64,000 bases of DNA, from positions 2,976,001-3,040,000 of the forward strand of contig OX387605.1 in the NCBI GenBank assembly GCA_947568835.1, in the 5' to 3' direction. Under the pieces are notes generated by a model that worked only from the letters and a program-made list of their open reading frames with translations, searched no databases and was not told the DNA's origin. Shown piece after piece: positions 11,599 through 25,327 of the stretch; within the stretch, counting starts at the first letter, position 1, and the number at the start of each line of letters is the position of its first letter. The position numbers and the translations under genes are program-made. Source of the DNA: Protonemura montana (Eukaryota > Arthropoda > Insecta > Plecoptera > Nemouridae).

Positions 11599-12878
11599 CA
11601 TGGGTAGCAAATGTCATAATTCCAGGATCAGGAATGGATTTTTACATTAGAAAGTCGCGGAGAAAATAAGAACACAGATGCAACCAAATTGTAAGCAGTG
11701 AATTGTTGATTTATTAGTGGTCTTGGACTACAATTCATTTGTGTAAAACAACAAGAGCAATACCAAATGAGCTACCGGTGAAAACCAGTCTCTGGCTGTT
11801 AAGTGTAAATAGAACTTTATAAAACAACTATATTCGCATTCTTTTTGCAAACCTCAACCATAAGACTTTCTCGTTCACTTAATAAAACAAAAATTGTTAA
11901 AACCGTCTTCTGTTCTTCTTGTCCATCGAAAGTATTGTAATATTAATATTACTATCGAAATATGTTACCAATTACAATTATACCTGTATAAACTAGTTAC
12001 AAACTACTAACTACAAAAGCAGCTACAGTTAGTATTTATCGCTTTCCTTTCCATATGTACAACTTCCATTTAAATTTTTAAATAAAATTGGTATAGTATA
12101 TACGCTCCTTGCTTACAGCAAGTGCATACATCGAACACAAATATGCATTCCTTGGTTCTTCTTACAAGTTCTATAATCAAGCTTCATTTTTAGCCAAGTA
12201 TTTGGCAGCTAACTTTCTCTTCCCGTTAAATCCATTAGCGCATTTGCGATTTTCACACTGCCAAGTTCGTCAAAGGTTACCAAGTTTTTAAATCAAAATA
12301 ATATTATTCACACTATAATCTCTCTCGTTCTAAAGCTAATTTCCCAACAGTTACAAAGCTCTACTCCTCTCGATTTGGTTCCACCACGCAATCCTTGTCC
12401 GGGGGGTTGAGCCCCTCGAACTTAAGGCCGAAGCACAAACGCACCTTCCAGCACAGAAAGAGTGGGTGCCGTTTGACTTGCCGCCCTACCCCAAGGCACT
12501 TGAATCCATCAAGCTACGGCCAGCTCAGACGCAATGCGACAATATTGTGAATTTGATATGAGATCAGAGCAATCCACACTCGGCACACAGTAAACGTGTT
12601 AAAAAGAAGACCTGAAGCAAAAACATGTTCAAGTGTTTCGACAGATAAAAAACAGTTAAGACACAGTCAAACTATTCGTGACAAAATCTTGCAAATTAGG
12701 TGCAGAGATGCATCCCTATGATGAATACTTCGATAACATTCCTCCAAGCAACAATAGACAACGTATACGCACTAATAAAAAGACGTGTTGACAACAGATC
12801 AGCGCGAACGAAGGCATCGGACGAGAACGAGGCGGTAGAATCTTTGATCTAAGCGCGCGGTCCATGCATATCACGAGG
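11599..12878. other. Convergent intergenic / 3' UTR region
   Basis: AT-rich 1.3 kb between the stop of the POMGNT2-like gene (plus) and the stop of the pocket-protein gene (minus). It should hold both 3' UTRs. No coding sequence or repeat is recognised. Confidence 0.55.
11881..11886 (+). terminator. Poly(A) signal AATAAA of the POMGNT2-like gene
   Basis: Canonical hexamer about 283 bp after the stop codon. A second AATAAA lies near 12080. Either could serve. Confidence 0.55.
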
Positions 12879-15800
12879 TTAGTCCTGTGTTTGTACAAGT
12901 CGGTCTCCCATGATGTCTTGCAGTTTCTTGGCGACCACCTTGACGGGCGGGGAATCTTCATCCGCCACATCGTCCACGAGAAGCCGCTTGCCAACCTTGC
13001 GCGCGTCCACCTGAATCATCGTGTTGATCGCTCGCAGGTCCTGGAAGCGCAAACATAGCCGGTAAAAAAACAAACCGGGACCCATACTCAAGGGGCTCAA
13101 GGTGCAATGAGGATAACTGAACAGTATTCAAAACCAAGAAGACCAAAGAAAAGACAGAATACCTCACTTTTGGATACATTTCATCAAGAACATATTTTAC
13201 TTCTTTTGAAAACCCAATAAATAACCAAGGCCAGGACAATTTCTAGCAGACAACTTCACTGCGAGAATATATTTTACCAATTCTTGAGGGTCCCCTAAAA
13301 AAGTGCAAGTTAGCTCCAAAAGTTGTCTTGACTAAAAAGTTGGCTGCCGGTGGCCAGGGCAGTGACGGTGGCAGAAGGCCGGTCTTACCTTGGCAGGGCT
13401 GCGTGAGAAGCAGTAGCTGAGCTTCTGACTGGGACTGAGCGTGGCAGGTGAAGTGGTTGAGTTGTACGCCTCCAGAGTGCGTATGAACACCGGGTGGTTC
13501 TCTGATACCCGGCGGCCGCGTGGTGACATCGGCTGGTTCTTTCCGAGCGGCAGCGGGGACAGCGTCAGGTTCTCGTTCTGCACAACACGACACAAGGGTT
13601 GGGTTTTCGTTGGAGTGGCATACATTTGTATTTAGCTTAACAATCAATCTAATTTGCTGATGTAGATAAATATTTTGTTTTTGGTACCAACAGTAGCAAA
13701 GACAAAAGTAAAGGATGGATTTTTACTTTTTAAGACCATATAATACCAGAGAAATAAAGATTGTAAATTCAACCTGTTAGGATTGGTCTCCCAAGTTTAG
13801 TTTAGTAGGACAGCCACTTGTTCTGAGAAAGCTTCCACTAGCTCGATAGCAAACAAGACAATCTGCCAAGGGTCAGACGTACCTGCCCACGAGCCGAGAA
13901 CTTGAGGGCAAACGCCTGCACTTGTTGCACGTAGACCGTGTTGTAAAACTTGATGAGGTCTCCACGGTCCTCGAACTCGAAGCTGGTGGAGGTGCCCGCC
14001 AAGCGGGTGGGCGTGGGTGGAGCGGATTGCCCACCGGGGAGCACGCTCGATGACCGAACGCGATCGTCTGCACAAATACGACCACTGCATTAGTCGTGTT
14101 TTCAGGCACAATGAGGTGATCAAAAGCGTGTCTCGAAGACAAAGGCGCTAGCAGAATTGGCAGCATCGGCAATGGGATTGTTAGCAACGACATTGGATTT
14201 TATCCTCACTTTGATTCTTCCCCAAGTCACTTATCAACCCATATGCCACCGTACTTAACAATGAACAATATCAAGAGCTTCATCACTTTTGTTCCCCATT
14301 TTGATCCCAAGTTTGGAGTCTCTCACACAAATTTTAAGCTAATTCAAATGTTTTCTCTCCAAAGATTAACAGAAAAATTCCTTTGGATCTCTCTGTTTGT
14401 TTGTTTGTTTGAGTTCTCTATCAAACTGAACTTTCCAATCTGAGAGATTTTTTTACTTTTTGACAGGATTGGTATGTGCCTTTTGAAGACAAAATGGACA
14501 ACAGACTCTATGTCAACGGTTTAGTACACTTCTGCTTAAAATTGGTTAGGTTCAGTGCCTTTCTTCCTTGAGGAACTTTGCTCAATTCTATTCTGCATTA
14601 ATATAACCAGCGAGATGAAAGTCACAAGGTTTGGCGAGACAACGACAACTATTTACAAAAGCTGCGAGGAAGTGCGGCTGGCGAACGTGTTTGCATGTGC
14701 GTTACCTCTGGCGTCGCCGTCGCTGGGCGTGGGACTCGCGTTGGACGAGGTTCCAGAGCCGGAACGCCGGGATCTCAGCAGCACGCTGCGGTACACGTGA
14801 GAAGCGTATTGCGGCTGCAGTCGATAGCACCGCATGATCTCCATGAACGTCAGCTCGTGCTGGGCCGCCTGCAATCAGAGGGGAAACAGGTTAGCTTGCA
14901 TCAAAAGAAAGTTTGAGATTACAAAATAGAAGAGGCATGTAGATTCACAATGGGCATCGCATTAAGTGACGAGAAAAATTATTGCAATAAAACAGTATTT
15001 TATTATTAGTGTTCCTAATAATTAAATACCAAGCGATGATATTCTACAAGTATTTAATTTCACAAATAATTTGTTGTGGCAAAGAAAAGGGAAAATTGTT
15101 AGAAATTTGCCTTGAATCTTAAAACCCATAAACTGACTGTCTCCATATAAATCCAATTAACTGATAGCCACAGCTATCACAATAGAAAACAACTCTGCTA
15201 AGCTGAATTCTGAGCCAGGCTTAAGATAGCTCTACCACACAAGAATCATTGGAATCAATGCACGGTCTGGCCAGTCGTTGGTTACCTTGCTGGTGACGTA
15301 GACAGCGCACATGAGGAGCTGGTCGAGGTGCCGGTCCTGCATGAGACTGGTGTGCTGCATGATCGAGTGTTCGAAACAAGTCCATATCTTGCGTTTGATG
15401 TCGCCGTCCACGACGTTCAGGTGCGAGCACAAGTCTTGCATGCGTACTGACGCCAGGTGGTAGAACTGCATACACAAACATCATTAGTCTTACCTTCTGT
15501 GAACCCACAATTTTAATACACATTTGTTGGAGATTTACTCTACGAAAGTAAGTTTTGACAGAATATATTAGAACTAACGGTCACAGAAGCTATTGAAAGA
15601 AAAGTTGTGGACGTTTTTTTTAACTGCCTTCAGCATACAAACATTTGTTGTGTGTTACTTTATTATTTGTCTTGTAATTATTTGCTTAACTATAAACCAG
15701 AAACATCTAAACAACACCAAGACTTAGCCAAGACAACGCTAGCTTTTGTGCCACAAGACAAAGTGCCCTTTCGATGATTAACAACACTCACCTTTCTGAA

Positions 15801-18800
15801 GAAAAGTCCGAGAGATCCTGTCCGCTTTGGTTTCGCTTCCTTTGCCTCCTGTCCGGGCTTCTTAGTGGTCTGTGCTTGCAACACAACTGTGTTTGGGTTC
15901 GCACAGTACTGCACCGGCACGTACTGCTCTCCGTTTTCACCCTTCAGCGCTATAATCACACCAAGCAAAACATCAGTTCAAGTGCAAGAAACTGTGACCG
16001 TGTTACCGTCTTTAAAATTATTATAATCATATGCAGGCGGGTACACCTTGCTCCTGCCAGAAGTTTGAATCATCATTAACGTCTTTGTTCGATAAATGTT
16101 TCTTATAAAATGTTCTTCTAAATGTTTCTAAAGTTTCTCAGGTGTCGACATTTTAATGCTTTATAATTCTAACATTTACGTTGTGCCGTCAACTTAAGTT
16201 CCTATCCCCATCCCTGCCTGTCAGGTTACCACTAGGAAAATAATTTTAGCTCATGGTCACTCAGAAGAAAATATCAGTGTTTTCAAATTTTCATGGGTCG
16301 TTACCCTGGTGATAACAACTTTTTGGGAGTTTAACTTTTTCTCTGCTTTGTGAATCCAGCCCCTAAAGAATTGACAATAAAACAAGTTTCCAGGCTGGCG
16401 ACATTTTTGTCAGCCGCTGGTATATCATGCAATATCCAGTGCGTTTCAACAACGCATATCTCTGGAATAATCTTCCAAGAAATCAAAACAACTAAAACTG
16501 CACTTTGTTAAGAGAATTAATGCCAAGCAGTCTATGGAGGGTAGGACCGTCTCCTTACTTCGAATGTTGAAAGACATGGCCTTGGGTGTCTGGAGCAACG
16601 ACTGTCCTGGTTTGATTGGTGACCCACGCAGAGTGGCGGCATCCATGTACAACGTTCGCTTCTTGGCCGATGCCGGCACCGGGGACTGGAACCTGTCCGA
16701 AGCAGACGTGCTCGGAGATTGCGGCACTGCGGGGCAAAACAAAAATCATACACTTGGTCAACATGCACATCAAACAGCAACACTGTTTTTGCTTTCCACG
16801 TTTACGTCGAATTTAAAGTTGATGGTGAAACTAGCCATTAAAGCATTGGATTTCAAAAAAAGGTCTATTCGATTATCTGAAAATCTGACATAAGCAACCT
16901 GAATGCATTGTTGGGCTGCTTTAGTAAATTACTTTTAATTCACTATCACTACATTCCAGGGCAATCCACGCGGTAAACCGGCTCACCTTGAGACATCCCG
17001 GGCCCTATAAGCCTGCGTATGGCCGGGTTTGGGTACTGTCCTGTCGCCATGATGGTGTCCTCCAATTGACCGGGCAGACAGACTTCCTCGCAGCTGGGCA
17101 CTGACTGTCCGGAGGCCCGGATGCTCTCCCACAACGGGCTGTCTGTCCGCCAACCCATGACCTCCAGTATCTGCTCCTCGATCTACGCAGAGGACAGACA
17201 ATGTCAGCATATCAAAGATGTCCAGATTAACACAAGACCAAGCAAAAGAAGACGGGAATTCCACAGAAAAAAAAAAAACTAATCATCACGATCTGCTGAA
17301 CAAGTCGATCCAAAACCTTATCACATCAGAACAATACCACTAAACTTTACACACCACTTATCTGCCGCTATGGAACCCATTGCCAAACATCCAATACCTT
17401 TTTTACTTTGATAATATTGCTCAGTTTGGTATGCACAATTATACGGCACGCCTGAGCCAGTCTCGTTTAGTTTTAGCCTGCGAGCTTACCAAGTTAAGAT
17501 GCTTGACCATGTCGCGCGAAAGCTGGTCCTCCACACGAACAATGACTTCGATGACTTTGTAGAAGTAGTAGGGCTCAAGGTTGAGTGCCTCGAGCACCCA
17601 CGGGAACATCCGCTGGGAGTTGTACGAGTAGATGACCATCTCGAGCGAACATGCAAACAGTGACTGATGGAAGATCTCTTGCTCCAGGAGCACCTGCAAG
17701 CAGACAAGTGGTCAGCACAGGAACATTGCCATGTACATCATGTATTCATTCATGTATTGTATGCCGTCAGTCAAGGTGGAAACTTTCTCCAGATACAAAT
17801 TTGAAATATGCAGGGAAAGTAACAAAGACAAATATCCTGAAATGTGAAAATGCTCAGTTATTCTAGTTATTCTCAGTCTCTCTCTTTTCCACCACAACAA
17901 ATATTCAGCCTCTGGGCACCCTATTTGCATCAAACTTTCAGGGAGCGATTTGTAACATTAATTTCTTGAATTATAATTAACAGTGCTAGGTAAGATTAGA
18001 ACGGCAATTATCAAACTGACGAGTTTCTTGTTCAAATACATGTTTTTAAAATTAACAAAGGAAAAAGAACTAGCATAGAGTTGCTAAAACATGCAGTTGG
18101 TTAGCCATCTTCTCAAAACAATAGTTTAGCATGTTCGAGATCTAGACTCACCGAGAAGTCCAGCTCAGGTTTCTTCTTCTTCTCGTCGATGAGTATGTTC
18201 TCGAGCAGCTTGTAGTAGAGGCTTTCGGCGAGTGTTAGACGCTTGCGAGCGAAGTCTATGTGCGAGCCGGGATGCTCCTCGGAGGTCTGCGTGTATCGGG
18301 TACTGAACATCGAACCAAGCTCCTGAACTCGTTCCTCCACCCTTTCCAGCGGGTTGCTAGCACAAGACCTGCATGGAAAGCACGGGGGGTCAAGGTTACG
18401 TTTAAACCCGGCAGATCAAGGGTTCACGTTGATTGCTGGAGTAGAAACTTGATCTTTATCAAAGATCATTTGGTAAGGACATTTTGACAATTTTATTATG
18501 TTTAACATGATCATTTTTTATGAGTATTTATCATTTTAAGAGGATCATTTACTTAGAAATACATGCTGCTGAAGCAAAGTTCAAGCAATATTGGGAAAAT
18601 ATAAATCGAAACGAGGTAATTAAAGGCTCCACTGAAAACAACACAGAAAAATTGTTTCCCTGGGGTCGACAAGCTTAAGACTCGGTGAACTTGAGAAACC
18701 AATCTATTAATTCTAGCACGGATACGTACGCAAATATCTCCTTGAGTGCCTCGCTGGGTGTGTTTTGTCGCCCGGCCAGGATAGCTTGCAGCCGGCTGAC

Positions 18801-21800
18801 GCTCTGTGTGGCCGTGGATACCGGGGTCACGTCCGATTGGTGCTCCTTGGCCTTCAGGTAGTTTCGACCTGTCAGCGGAGTGGGTGGAGCCAATGGCTGG
18901 ATCTGTGGACATGAGGATCGTTGAGTTGGGAGTCCGATGCTGCAAGCAGACAGTCTGTGATTGACAGGCTGACACTTACCCCACTGCATTGCCGAGGGTT
19001 GTTTTTCTTGGCCTGCATCTTCTCGTCGAAATCGTCACCCTTTGCAGGAGTACCGATCTCTGAAGTGGCGTCGTCTGCTGTGGGTGGAGTTACGAGATGA
19101 ATATCGAAGAAATGTGTCAAATCGTTGATTACTTAGCAAGTAGAAAACTAATAAGGTAAATACTTCTAGACAGAACTGTTAACCTCAACGAATGAAAAAT
19201 GAAATGAAAATAAAACCGATTCTTTATTTCAGTGATATTTTAAAGTAAAGGTTTTTAGAAGAATTGTTAATGTTCTGTATTTTCTACAAATGCCAACTGA
19301 GAATAATTTTTGTTAGCGACGATCTTGCATAATATTCATGTATCTCCAGGATAAGAAGCAACAAAAGCCACAGCCTCCTAGCAACATTCACCCGTCAGGG
19401 CTAATTGACTAGAAGACTGAGTGTTGACCATTTGTCAAATGATCCAAATCTCGAGAATATAACATAATTGCGTAGTGCAGTGTCGTTGTTTCAAAAACAA
19501 AAATACAACATCGGGCGTTTATGGGGTTCAGGGACAGTTGCACCAGCCGATTGAATTGAAAGTCAGGCTCGAAATCGACCGACCGTCTCGTCTTTCGGCG
19601 TTGGCACAAGTTGCACAGAGAGGTGGGCGTCGACTATGACAAGGTGTTGGATTTAAATAATGATGGTGGTGTGTGTTCCAGCCAGTTGGCTCTCAAGCCG
19701 CTCACCTTGCGAGTTCCTTTGCGCAAGAACGGGCCTCATAAACTCCTTGGTAACATAACGACTGCCACGAGCTCCGGGCACCAGCACGCGCCTACACTCG
19801 GCTGAGACACAATCAGAACCAATCTCAAAGGCCGCACCAAAAACCGGAGGCAATTTAGCTAGACGTCCGTCGTTCCTTTCACGTTGGCACCATTCTCATC
19901 GATAGGAAAATGATTGGCAATCGGAGAACGAGCGACGGTAACAGCTCAGCTTTAGTTTAAATTGCTATTATAATTGGCTTACGTACTGATATATATAAAT
20001 AGATATATAGATACGTATCATGCCGGATATTTTCTTAGTGACTATGTACGCGACAAAATTTTGATTAGTTCTCAAAGTAATTCAGTCAGTTTCGCAGGCC
20101 ATTTTGATATAAATAGAGGACAACTTTTGCCTGAGCTTGGGCTACGAAAAAGTAGATACTACGTCACAGAATGTAGGCCGATAGAGAGGTATGTGAAAAA
20201 TATGATTGACTTGACACACACCACGAAAGTCTACTCCCAATCACCAATACCTTGTGATAGATTTGTGAGGGCCGGGACAAGAGTTTCTTTAAGTAGAACA
20301 ACCTAGGATAAAAGGTACGCACCAACTGCCCATACTGAAACTGTTTATTTTATTTCTTTCTTTTTTTTTTGATTCCTATGATTTTTTTTGTAGTTTACAT
20401 GGCTTAGGTTGGTTTGATTTGTCTAGAAAACTAACGCAAAGAGATTTATTTTTCAGAAGACAATTTCTTATAAATCCGTCTTCCCCGTGCTAAAAAAAAA
20501 TACTTTGTTAAGCAGCTATTTTCCTGGCAATTGTAAATAAGGCAGTAAATCTCTCTACGTTTGGAATTCCAACCAAGTTGAAAACTTAAGTTGACAGTAC
20601 CGTCCTCTGACGTCTTAAACATTGCCAAAAGCCAAAGTCTTGAAGAAAAATAATTAAAAAAAATCTGCTTGAACTATTGCTATCTAACCCGAAATAGCAA
20701 AAAAAAGGTTATTGACAGTTTCTTTTAAGGGTAGTTGGTGTGCCTTCAGATACAATTAAGAAAGTGCAAAGCAATCTACAGAACTAACAAATCACACTTT
20801 TTTATCCAGAAGCAATGCGCTTCACTTACCGAGGAATATTCTCTCGTCAAAGTCACCAACGCTCAGGACATACACCTCGTACACTTTGTTGATATTTTTG
20901 AAGTTTGCTTCAAAGTTACCAGGCTCCAAAATTCCACTTAAAGTGTTCAAGTCGCCTTTTATCACCTGTCAGACATGTAAAAATGCATCATTACGTTTTA
21001 GGTCGGGTTGCTGACAAGAGAAATACACCATTTCTTAACAGTACATGAAGTTCCTGTCAAATATTGGTTTTAACCCATCAGTCAACGCTAACCTTTTTGT
21101 TGAAGAGCTTCCGCATATGTACTTTCCAGCAGTATTCCTTGATTCCCTTTGCCTCCAGCGGAATACCGTCGTGTTTGGTGCACAGATGGTCTATGATGCA
21201 TGGGGGCACGTTAGGAGGGGTAAAGTCTTCCTTAAAGAACTCGCTTGGAAGGCCTGAAAGTATTACAAACAAGTTGTTAGTGAACTTTGTTGTCACAATA
21301 CTTTAAATTCATATATTAAATGTATCATTATCAAAACACACCAGCAAAACCAGAAATGAGAAGGTCTCTTCTTTTAGCCATGATCGCATTTCCGTAGACA
21401 AAATCGCAGCATGCCAGCAACAGATGGAAAGAGTTAACAAGATCGTCGCTGACATCGTTTAGTTCTCCTTTCACGCAGACAAAAAGTGTCCAGCAGAAAT
21501 CAAATACTTTGGATGGAGTGCATTGTGTCCCGCTGAAACAAAAATACATGCAATGAGAAATTTGTATGTTACCTAATCGAAGAAAAAGTGGCAATTATAT
21601 TGCCAAATGTTTCAATGTTCACATCATCAGGTAGGTTGTCCTTTTAATCTCCAGTTTCATAATAAAAGATTATTTTGTACTAAACTTACCGATTCTTTCT
21701 TCTTGGCAGCCTTGGCTGGTCATCAGCAGGATTTTGAAACATGTCAATGAAGATTGGCTGGAACTTTTTGAAGATCACCATTGAGACTGCAAAGTTGCGC

Positions 21801-22847
21801 TCTAACCGATCGATTTTCCCACGAAATGTAGGCGGTAAGCTAGCCATGTCTGCCCATTTTTTACTCTTGTTGAAAAATTGAATAAGGCTGAAATAACAGA
21901 ATTTTAGAAGTATTGAAATATTTCCATATATTAAGTACTATATCTAGTCGAATTGAAAAAGTAACACTTTGTGGAATGTAATTAATCTTTTAGTGCCAAG
22001 TCAGAGAATAAACAGACATACACATATTTGCCATACAATGGTAGCAAGTACTAGAAGGTAACAATAACTTGGCTTACCTAAGTTTGCAGAGTCTTAACAA
22101 TCTTGTTAGACTAACACAGTTCCCTTCAACACTGGCGCCAGTTCGACCAACAGCAGGAAGTGTTTTTCGGCACGCAACGTATAACGCACATCCGAGCCAA
22201 TGGAGTTGGTCACCCTGGTTGAAAAACGTTACACACTTGTTGCAATTAAATCAGTAAGAAATAACAGGTACATGGTCCTTGATCAAAAACCTCAATTGCA
22301 AATATAGTATCTAGTTTATAGGCAATAATCAAATCCTCGAAGTACCGTGGTGGGTAAGCAAAAAGGTGACCACTAGTAAGACTGTGAGGTTAAATAGGAA
22401 AATAAGATTGTAAGCAGGGAACTAAAATCTTTGACAAAAAGGAAAATATGGGTTGGTCTAATTCCATTATGCTGGTTACCCAGCCTCAGATACATTTTCA
22501 ATTGTAAGTGGCAAAGGGGGTAAGGAACCCTTCGGTAAGATTTCTATCTGTTGCATCTTCTCCATAAAACCTAGAGTCTACAGATTGAGAATTTGTGCAT
22601 ACTGAACCAACAACCAAACCCACAACCTTCATGCGAGCTGGTTCTATAGCTATAATTGGAGAATAACCTATACAAAATACGCAAAAACCCATTGGGGTCC
22701 AGCCCATACCTCCAATGTGTAATTGTGTCTAATAGATTCGTAGCTTCTCCAGGCTTCATCTGTTGACTCTTTATCCATGTTTAATCCAGTACATAACTGT
22801 TGATAGGGCTGCCGAATACTCGCATCTGCATCCGCAGATAAGCCCAT
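12879..22847 (-). CDS. RBL1: Retinoblastoma-family pocket protein, p107/RBL1 type, 18 coding exons
   Basis: Minus-strand coding exons: 22847-22710, 22214-22078, 21887-21690, 21532-21342, 21253-21093, 20965-20830, 19077-18980, 18902-18730, 18368-18152, 17693-17490, 17182-16987, 16726-16559, 15949-15792, 15465-15286, 14868-14706, 14067-13883, 13577-13389, 13040-12879. They join in phase to 1017 residues (human p107 is 1068). Visible are the N-terminal cyclin-like domain (HWLGCALYVACRK), LERNFAVSMVIFKK, KGIKEYCWK, pocket A from TPVSTATQSVSRLQ (about 380-550), pocket B from KRTGSLGLFFRKFYHLA (about 712-900) and the C-terminal FSRSPAK-DLRAINTMI. The A-B spacer keeps an RTL motif in SAKKRTLYM, at the place of the p107/p130 cyclin-binding RXL. 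SP/TP sites such as APPTPTRLAG are likely CDK targets. Role: nuclear repressor of E2F. The long spacer and RXL argue for p107/p130 rather than RB1. Confidence 0.93.
19078..20829. other. Largest RBL1 intron, no features seen
   Basis: 1.75 kb between coding exons 6 and 7 of the pocket-protein gene, mostly AT-rich with short TA-rich tracts near 19990 and T/A homopolymers near 20360-20500. No exon, RNA gene or mobile element is recognised. Confidence 0.5.
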
Positions 22848-22928
22848 TTTGTCGGTATTTATAAAAATTTGTGCACGTATGAACAGCCCACGACTAGCCT
22901 TCGCCCTAAACTAACATTTTAGCTAGGT

Positions 22929-22936
22929 GGCGGGAA
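22929..22936. promoter_or_regulatory. E2F-type site GGCGGGAA
   Basis: GGCGGGAA, the reverse complement of TTCCCGCC, matches the E2F consensus TTSSCGC with the preferred flank. It lies about 80 bp upstream of the RBL1 start codon. Vertebrate p107 promoters are known E2F targets; occupancy here is inferred. Confidence 0.55.
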
Positions 22937-23160
22937 CCAGGGCCTCTTCGCGCAGAGCTTAAAAGAAAATACTTCTTTTTACAAATGCTTGACATATTTC
23001 ATCACAGAAACATTTTGAGTAAACAAATGATCAGAGATTTGCAATTATGTGGATTTATTTTTATTTCAACTTTCAACATTCTTCTCTTTAAAGACGGATA
23101 AAATTGATATTTTAGGTATTAAAGTGCGGATTGATATGACCATCTCTCGGTCGAGTTTAA

Positions 23161-23169
23161 GCGGGAAAA
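23161..23169. promoter_or_regulatory. E2F-type site GCGGGAAAA
   Basis: GCGGGAAAA is the exact reverse complement of TTTTCCCGC, the optimal E2F core. It lies 314 bp from the RBL1 ATG and 193 bp from the RBFA ATG. The same nine bases occur upstream of MCM4 at 31731-31739. Confidence 0.6.
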
Positions 23170-23361
23170 TGTCGTCATCAGCATCGCCCCCACCTTCGCT
23201 CCTCCTGCTCGGCGCAAGGCTGTCGCCGTCGACGCCGCCGACGTCGGCGTCGCTGGCGTCGCTGGCGTCGTTTTCTCCACGTGCTTGAATTGCATTAAAA
23301 ATGGTGTCGTAGTCACTATGTAATATTGTTAGTATTGTTATTATTATAAGAGTTTAAGCAT

Positions 23362-25083
23362 ATGAGGGAGTTTAAAAAAATGTTTAATCGGAATATGGTA
23401 TATTTATCATTGAGGGAGTTTCATTTCCTTTCTCAAAGATTTGGAAAATATGATGCCAGAGAGGCTAAAGTGATGCAAAAAATTATGAAAGGATCCATAA
23501 CCAAGAAGTAAGTTAGATAATAGTCTAATGGTACGAGTTAGTTACTAGCCATGTCCATCTAATTTTTTTTTAAATATTTATAGAAAGTCGTGGTACAGAG
23601 AAGATGGCATTAATAACACAACAACAATGTCTCTGCCGAGCACAAAATCAATCCAACACGGTGGTCAAAGTAGCCGAAGAGTGTCTGTATTAAACAAACT
23701 GTTCATGACGAACATCACAGATCTAATGGCTACGGGTGAAGTGGCGCATGAACTGATAGGGCGAGGAATCGAGATCGCACGAGTTAAAGTGGCGTCGGAT
23801 TTCAGTCGTGTCAATGTTTACTGGTTATCAAAAGTATCAACACATATGACAGACACTGAAGAAGTGCTGAAAAGAAATGCAGGACAATTGCGCCATGAAC
23901 TCTCTAGGCTGCGTTTGATTGGGTCGGTCCCTTTGATTGAATTTGTCAAGGGTTAGTATAAGTGGCAAATGTATTCTTTTATTAATAGAAGAAACTCCAA
24001 ATACTGATAACCACAATCTAATTTCACTGTATTTCTCAATCTGTAATTTTTCTTAAAAGCATCCCTACAAATTAATATTCTGACTTTGTATTACATTATC
24101 AGAATTCAAACACATTTTGTTCCTCTTAGATATCTGGGTTAAAAATATATTTTGAATTATTAAGTATTAAGTACCTATATGTAACACTTTTTAAGTGTCA
24201 AGTAATAAGTATATATATATTTACCTACTATTTATATTTTATGTTCTTTTTAGACAAACATTACAACAGACTTGCAGATGTTGATAAGCTTCTTGCAAAA
24301 GCAGATTTTGGAGATGACTACATGCCTGTTGACCCAAGTCATTTGCTCAAATCAGAATTTTTGATGAACACCAACTTCCCCAGAGTAATTAAGGTACAAT
24401 AAGAAACAATTGCATACAATTTGTACGTTGCACATGTAATGAATACATTAACAGACCATAGGGATAAATAACTTCCTAAAAGAGCTACCATCAATATGAC
24501 TTATTGCTTTTTTCTTATCACAATAGAAAGATCTCGAACAGCCCAAAGAATTGGAAATTCTTTTAGACGAGCGGCCATTGCCAGAAATGCCAATGAATGT
24601 TCTGGGACTAAATCATCTGGAAATTATGACAAAGGTAAGAAACAAACAGTCACAAATTGATTTATTATGCTGTGAAGTAGTCCTCAGTATTGAGGCGTTT
24701 GAACTATTGATGTTCGGTGTTATATTAAGTTATATTTAACTGCACTATAGGTGATGAAATCTATGAAGAAATCCCAAGCGTTGCACCGCTTAGAGCCCGA
24801 GGCATGTGATTCTGATATGACTGAGCAGACAATTATCCCGTTACCAGACGAAAACGTTCAACATTCAAGAGCCAACTTTGCCGAGTTCATGTTGAAGCGG
24901 CAGCGGCAGCAACAAAAGGCACTACAGCTAGCCAAGAATTACCAACCCGAGCTAGAAATGTACGAAAAAGAATGGAGCGAGAAAGAAATGAAATTAAACT
25001 TTTTTTTTCAAGAGGATGATGACAATGAAGAATTTGAAAATGAGACGTTTGTGTTAGAAGATCAGGACGATGACAAGTCATAA
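23362..25083 (+). CDS. RBFA: Mitochondrial ribosome-binding factor A, 5 exons
   Basis: Exons 23362-23507, 23584-23951, 24254-24393, 24527-24634 and 24751-25083 join in phase to 364 residues (human RBFA 343). An in-frame stop 12 bp upstream supports the ATG. The basic, acid-poor N terminus (MREFKKMFNRNMVYLSLREF) suits a mitochondrial targeting peptide. The KH-like RbfA domain spans about residues 75-170: RRVSVLNKLFMTNITDLM, then IEIARVKVASDFSRVNVYWL and GQLRHELSRLRLIGSVPLIEF. The C-terminal third is charged and ends in an acidic Glu/Asp-rich stretch, as in animal RBFA. Family knowledge: binds the mitochondrial small-subunit rRNA (helix 44/45 region) during late assembly. It is divergent from RBL1 and may share its GC-rich promoter. 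AATAAA follows 45 bp after the stop. Confidence 0.87.
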
Positions 25084-25128
25084 AACTGGACAGTAATAAT
25101 CTGTGTGTAGAGAATATGTTAGTCTCTT

Positions 25129-25134
25129 AAATAA
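25129..25134 (+). terminator. Poly(A) signal AATAAA of RBFA
   Basis: Canonical hexamer 45 bp after the RBFA stop codon. Confidence 0.7.
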
Positions 25135-25327
25135 AGATGGCAGACTTTTTATGAGAATTACATTCTTAATTATAACAGTTGTCAGTAAAACTTCAATAAT
25201 GAGCATTATGAATTTTGTTTAACTGGACACCTTGGAAACTCCAAAAAAAAAAAATTATTAAATTATCCACCAATTCATAACCGTTCTAAATTAACTGGTC
25301 AGCGTGGTCCCAAAAAGAGCTGGGAGA

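Larger units (their letters stand above)
22848..23361. promoter_or_regulatory. Divergent promoter region, RBL1 / RBFA
   Basis: 514 bp separate the RBL1 ATG (22847, minus) from the RBFA ATG (23362, plus). The region contains two E2F-type sites and a GC-rich block at 23180-23270 with repeated GGCGTCGCT units, probably 5' UTR or core promoter. Confidence 0.75.

Noticed and set aside
23049..23288. 79-codon Ser/Pro/Leu-rich frame between RBL1 and RBFA
   Set aside because: It coincides with the GC-rich divergent promoter, includes an E2F-type site, and is made of short GGCGTCGCT repeats. No conserved content is visible.
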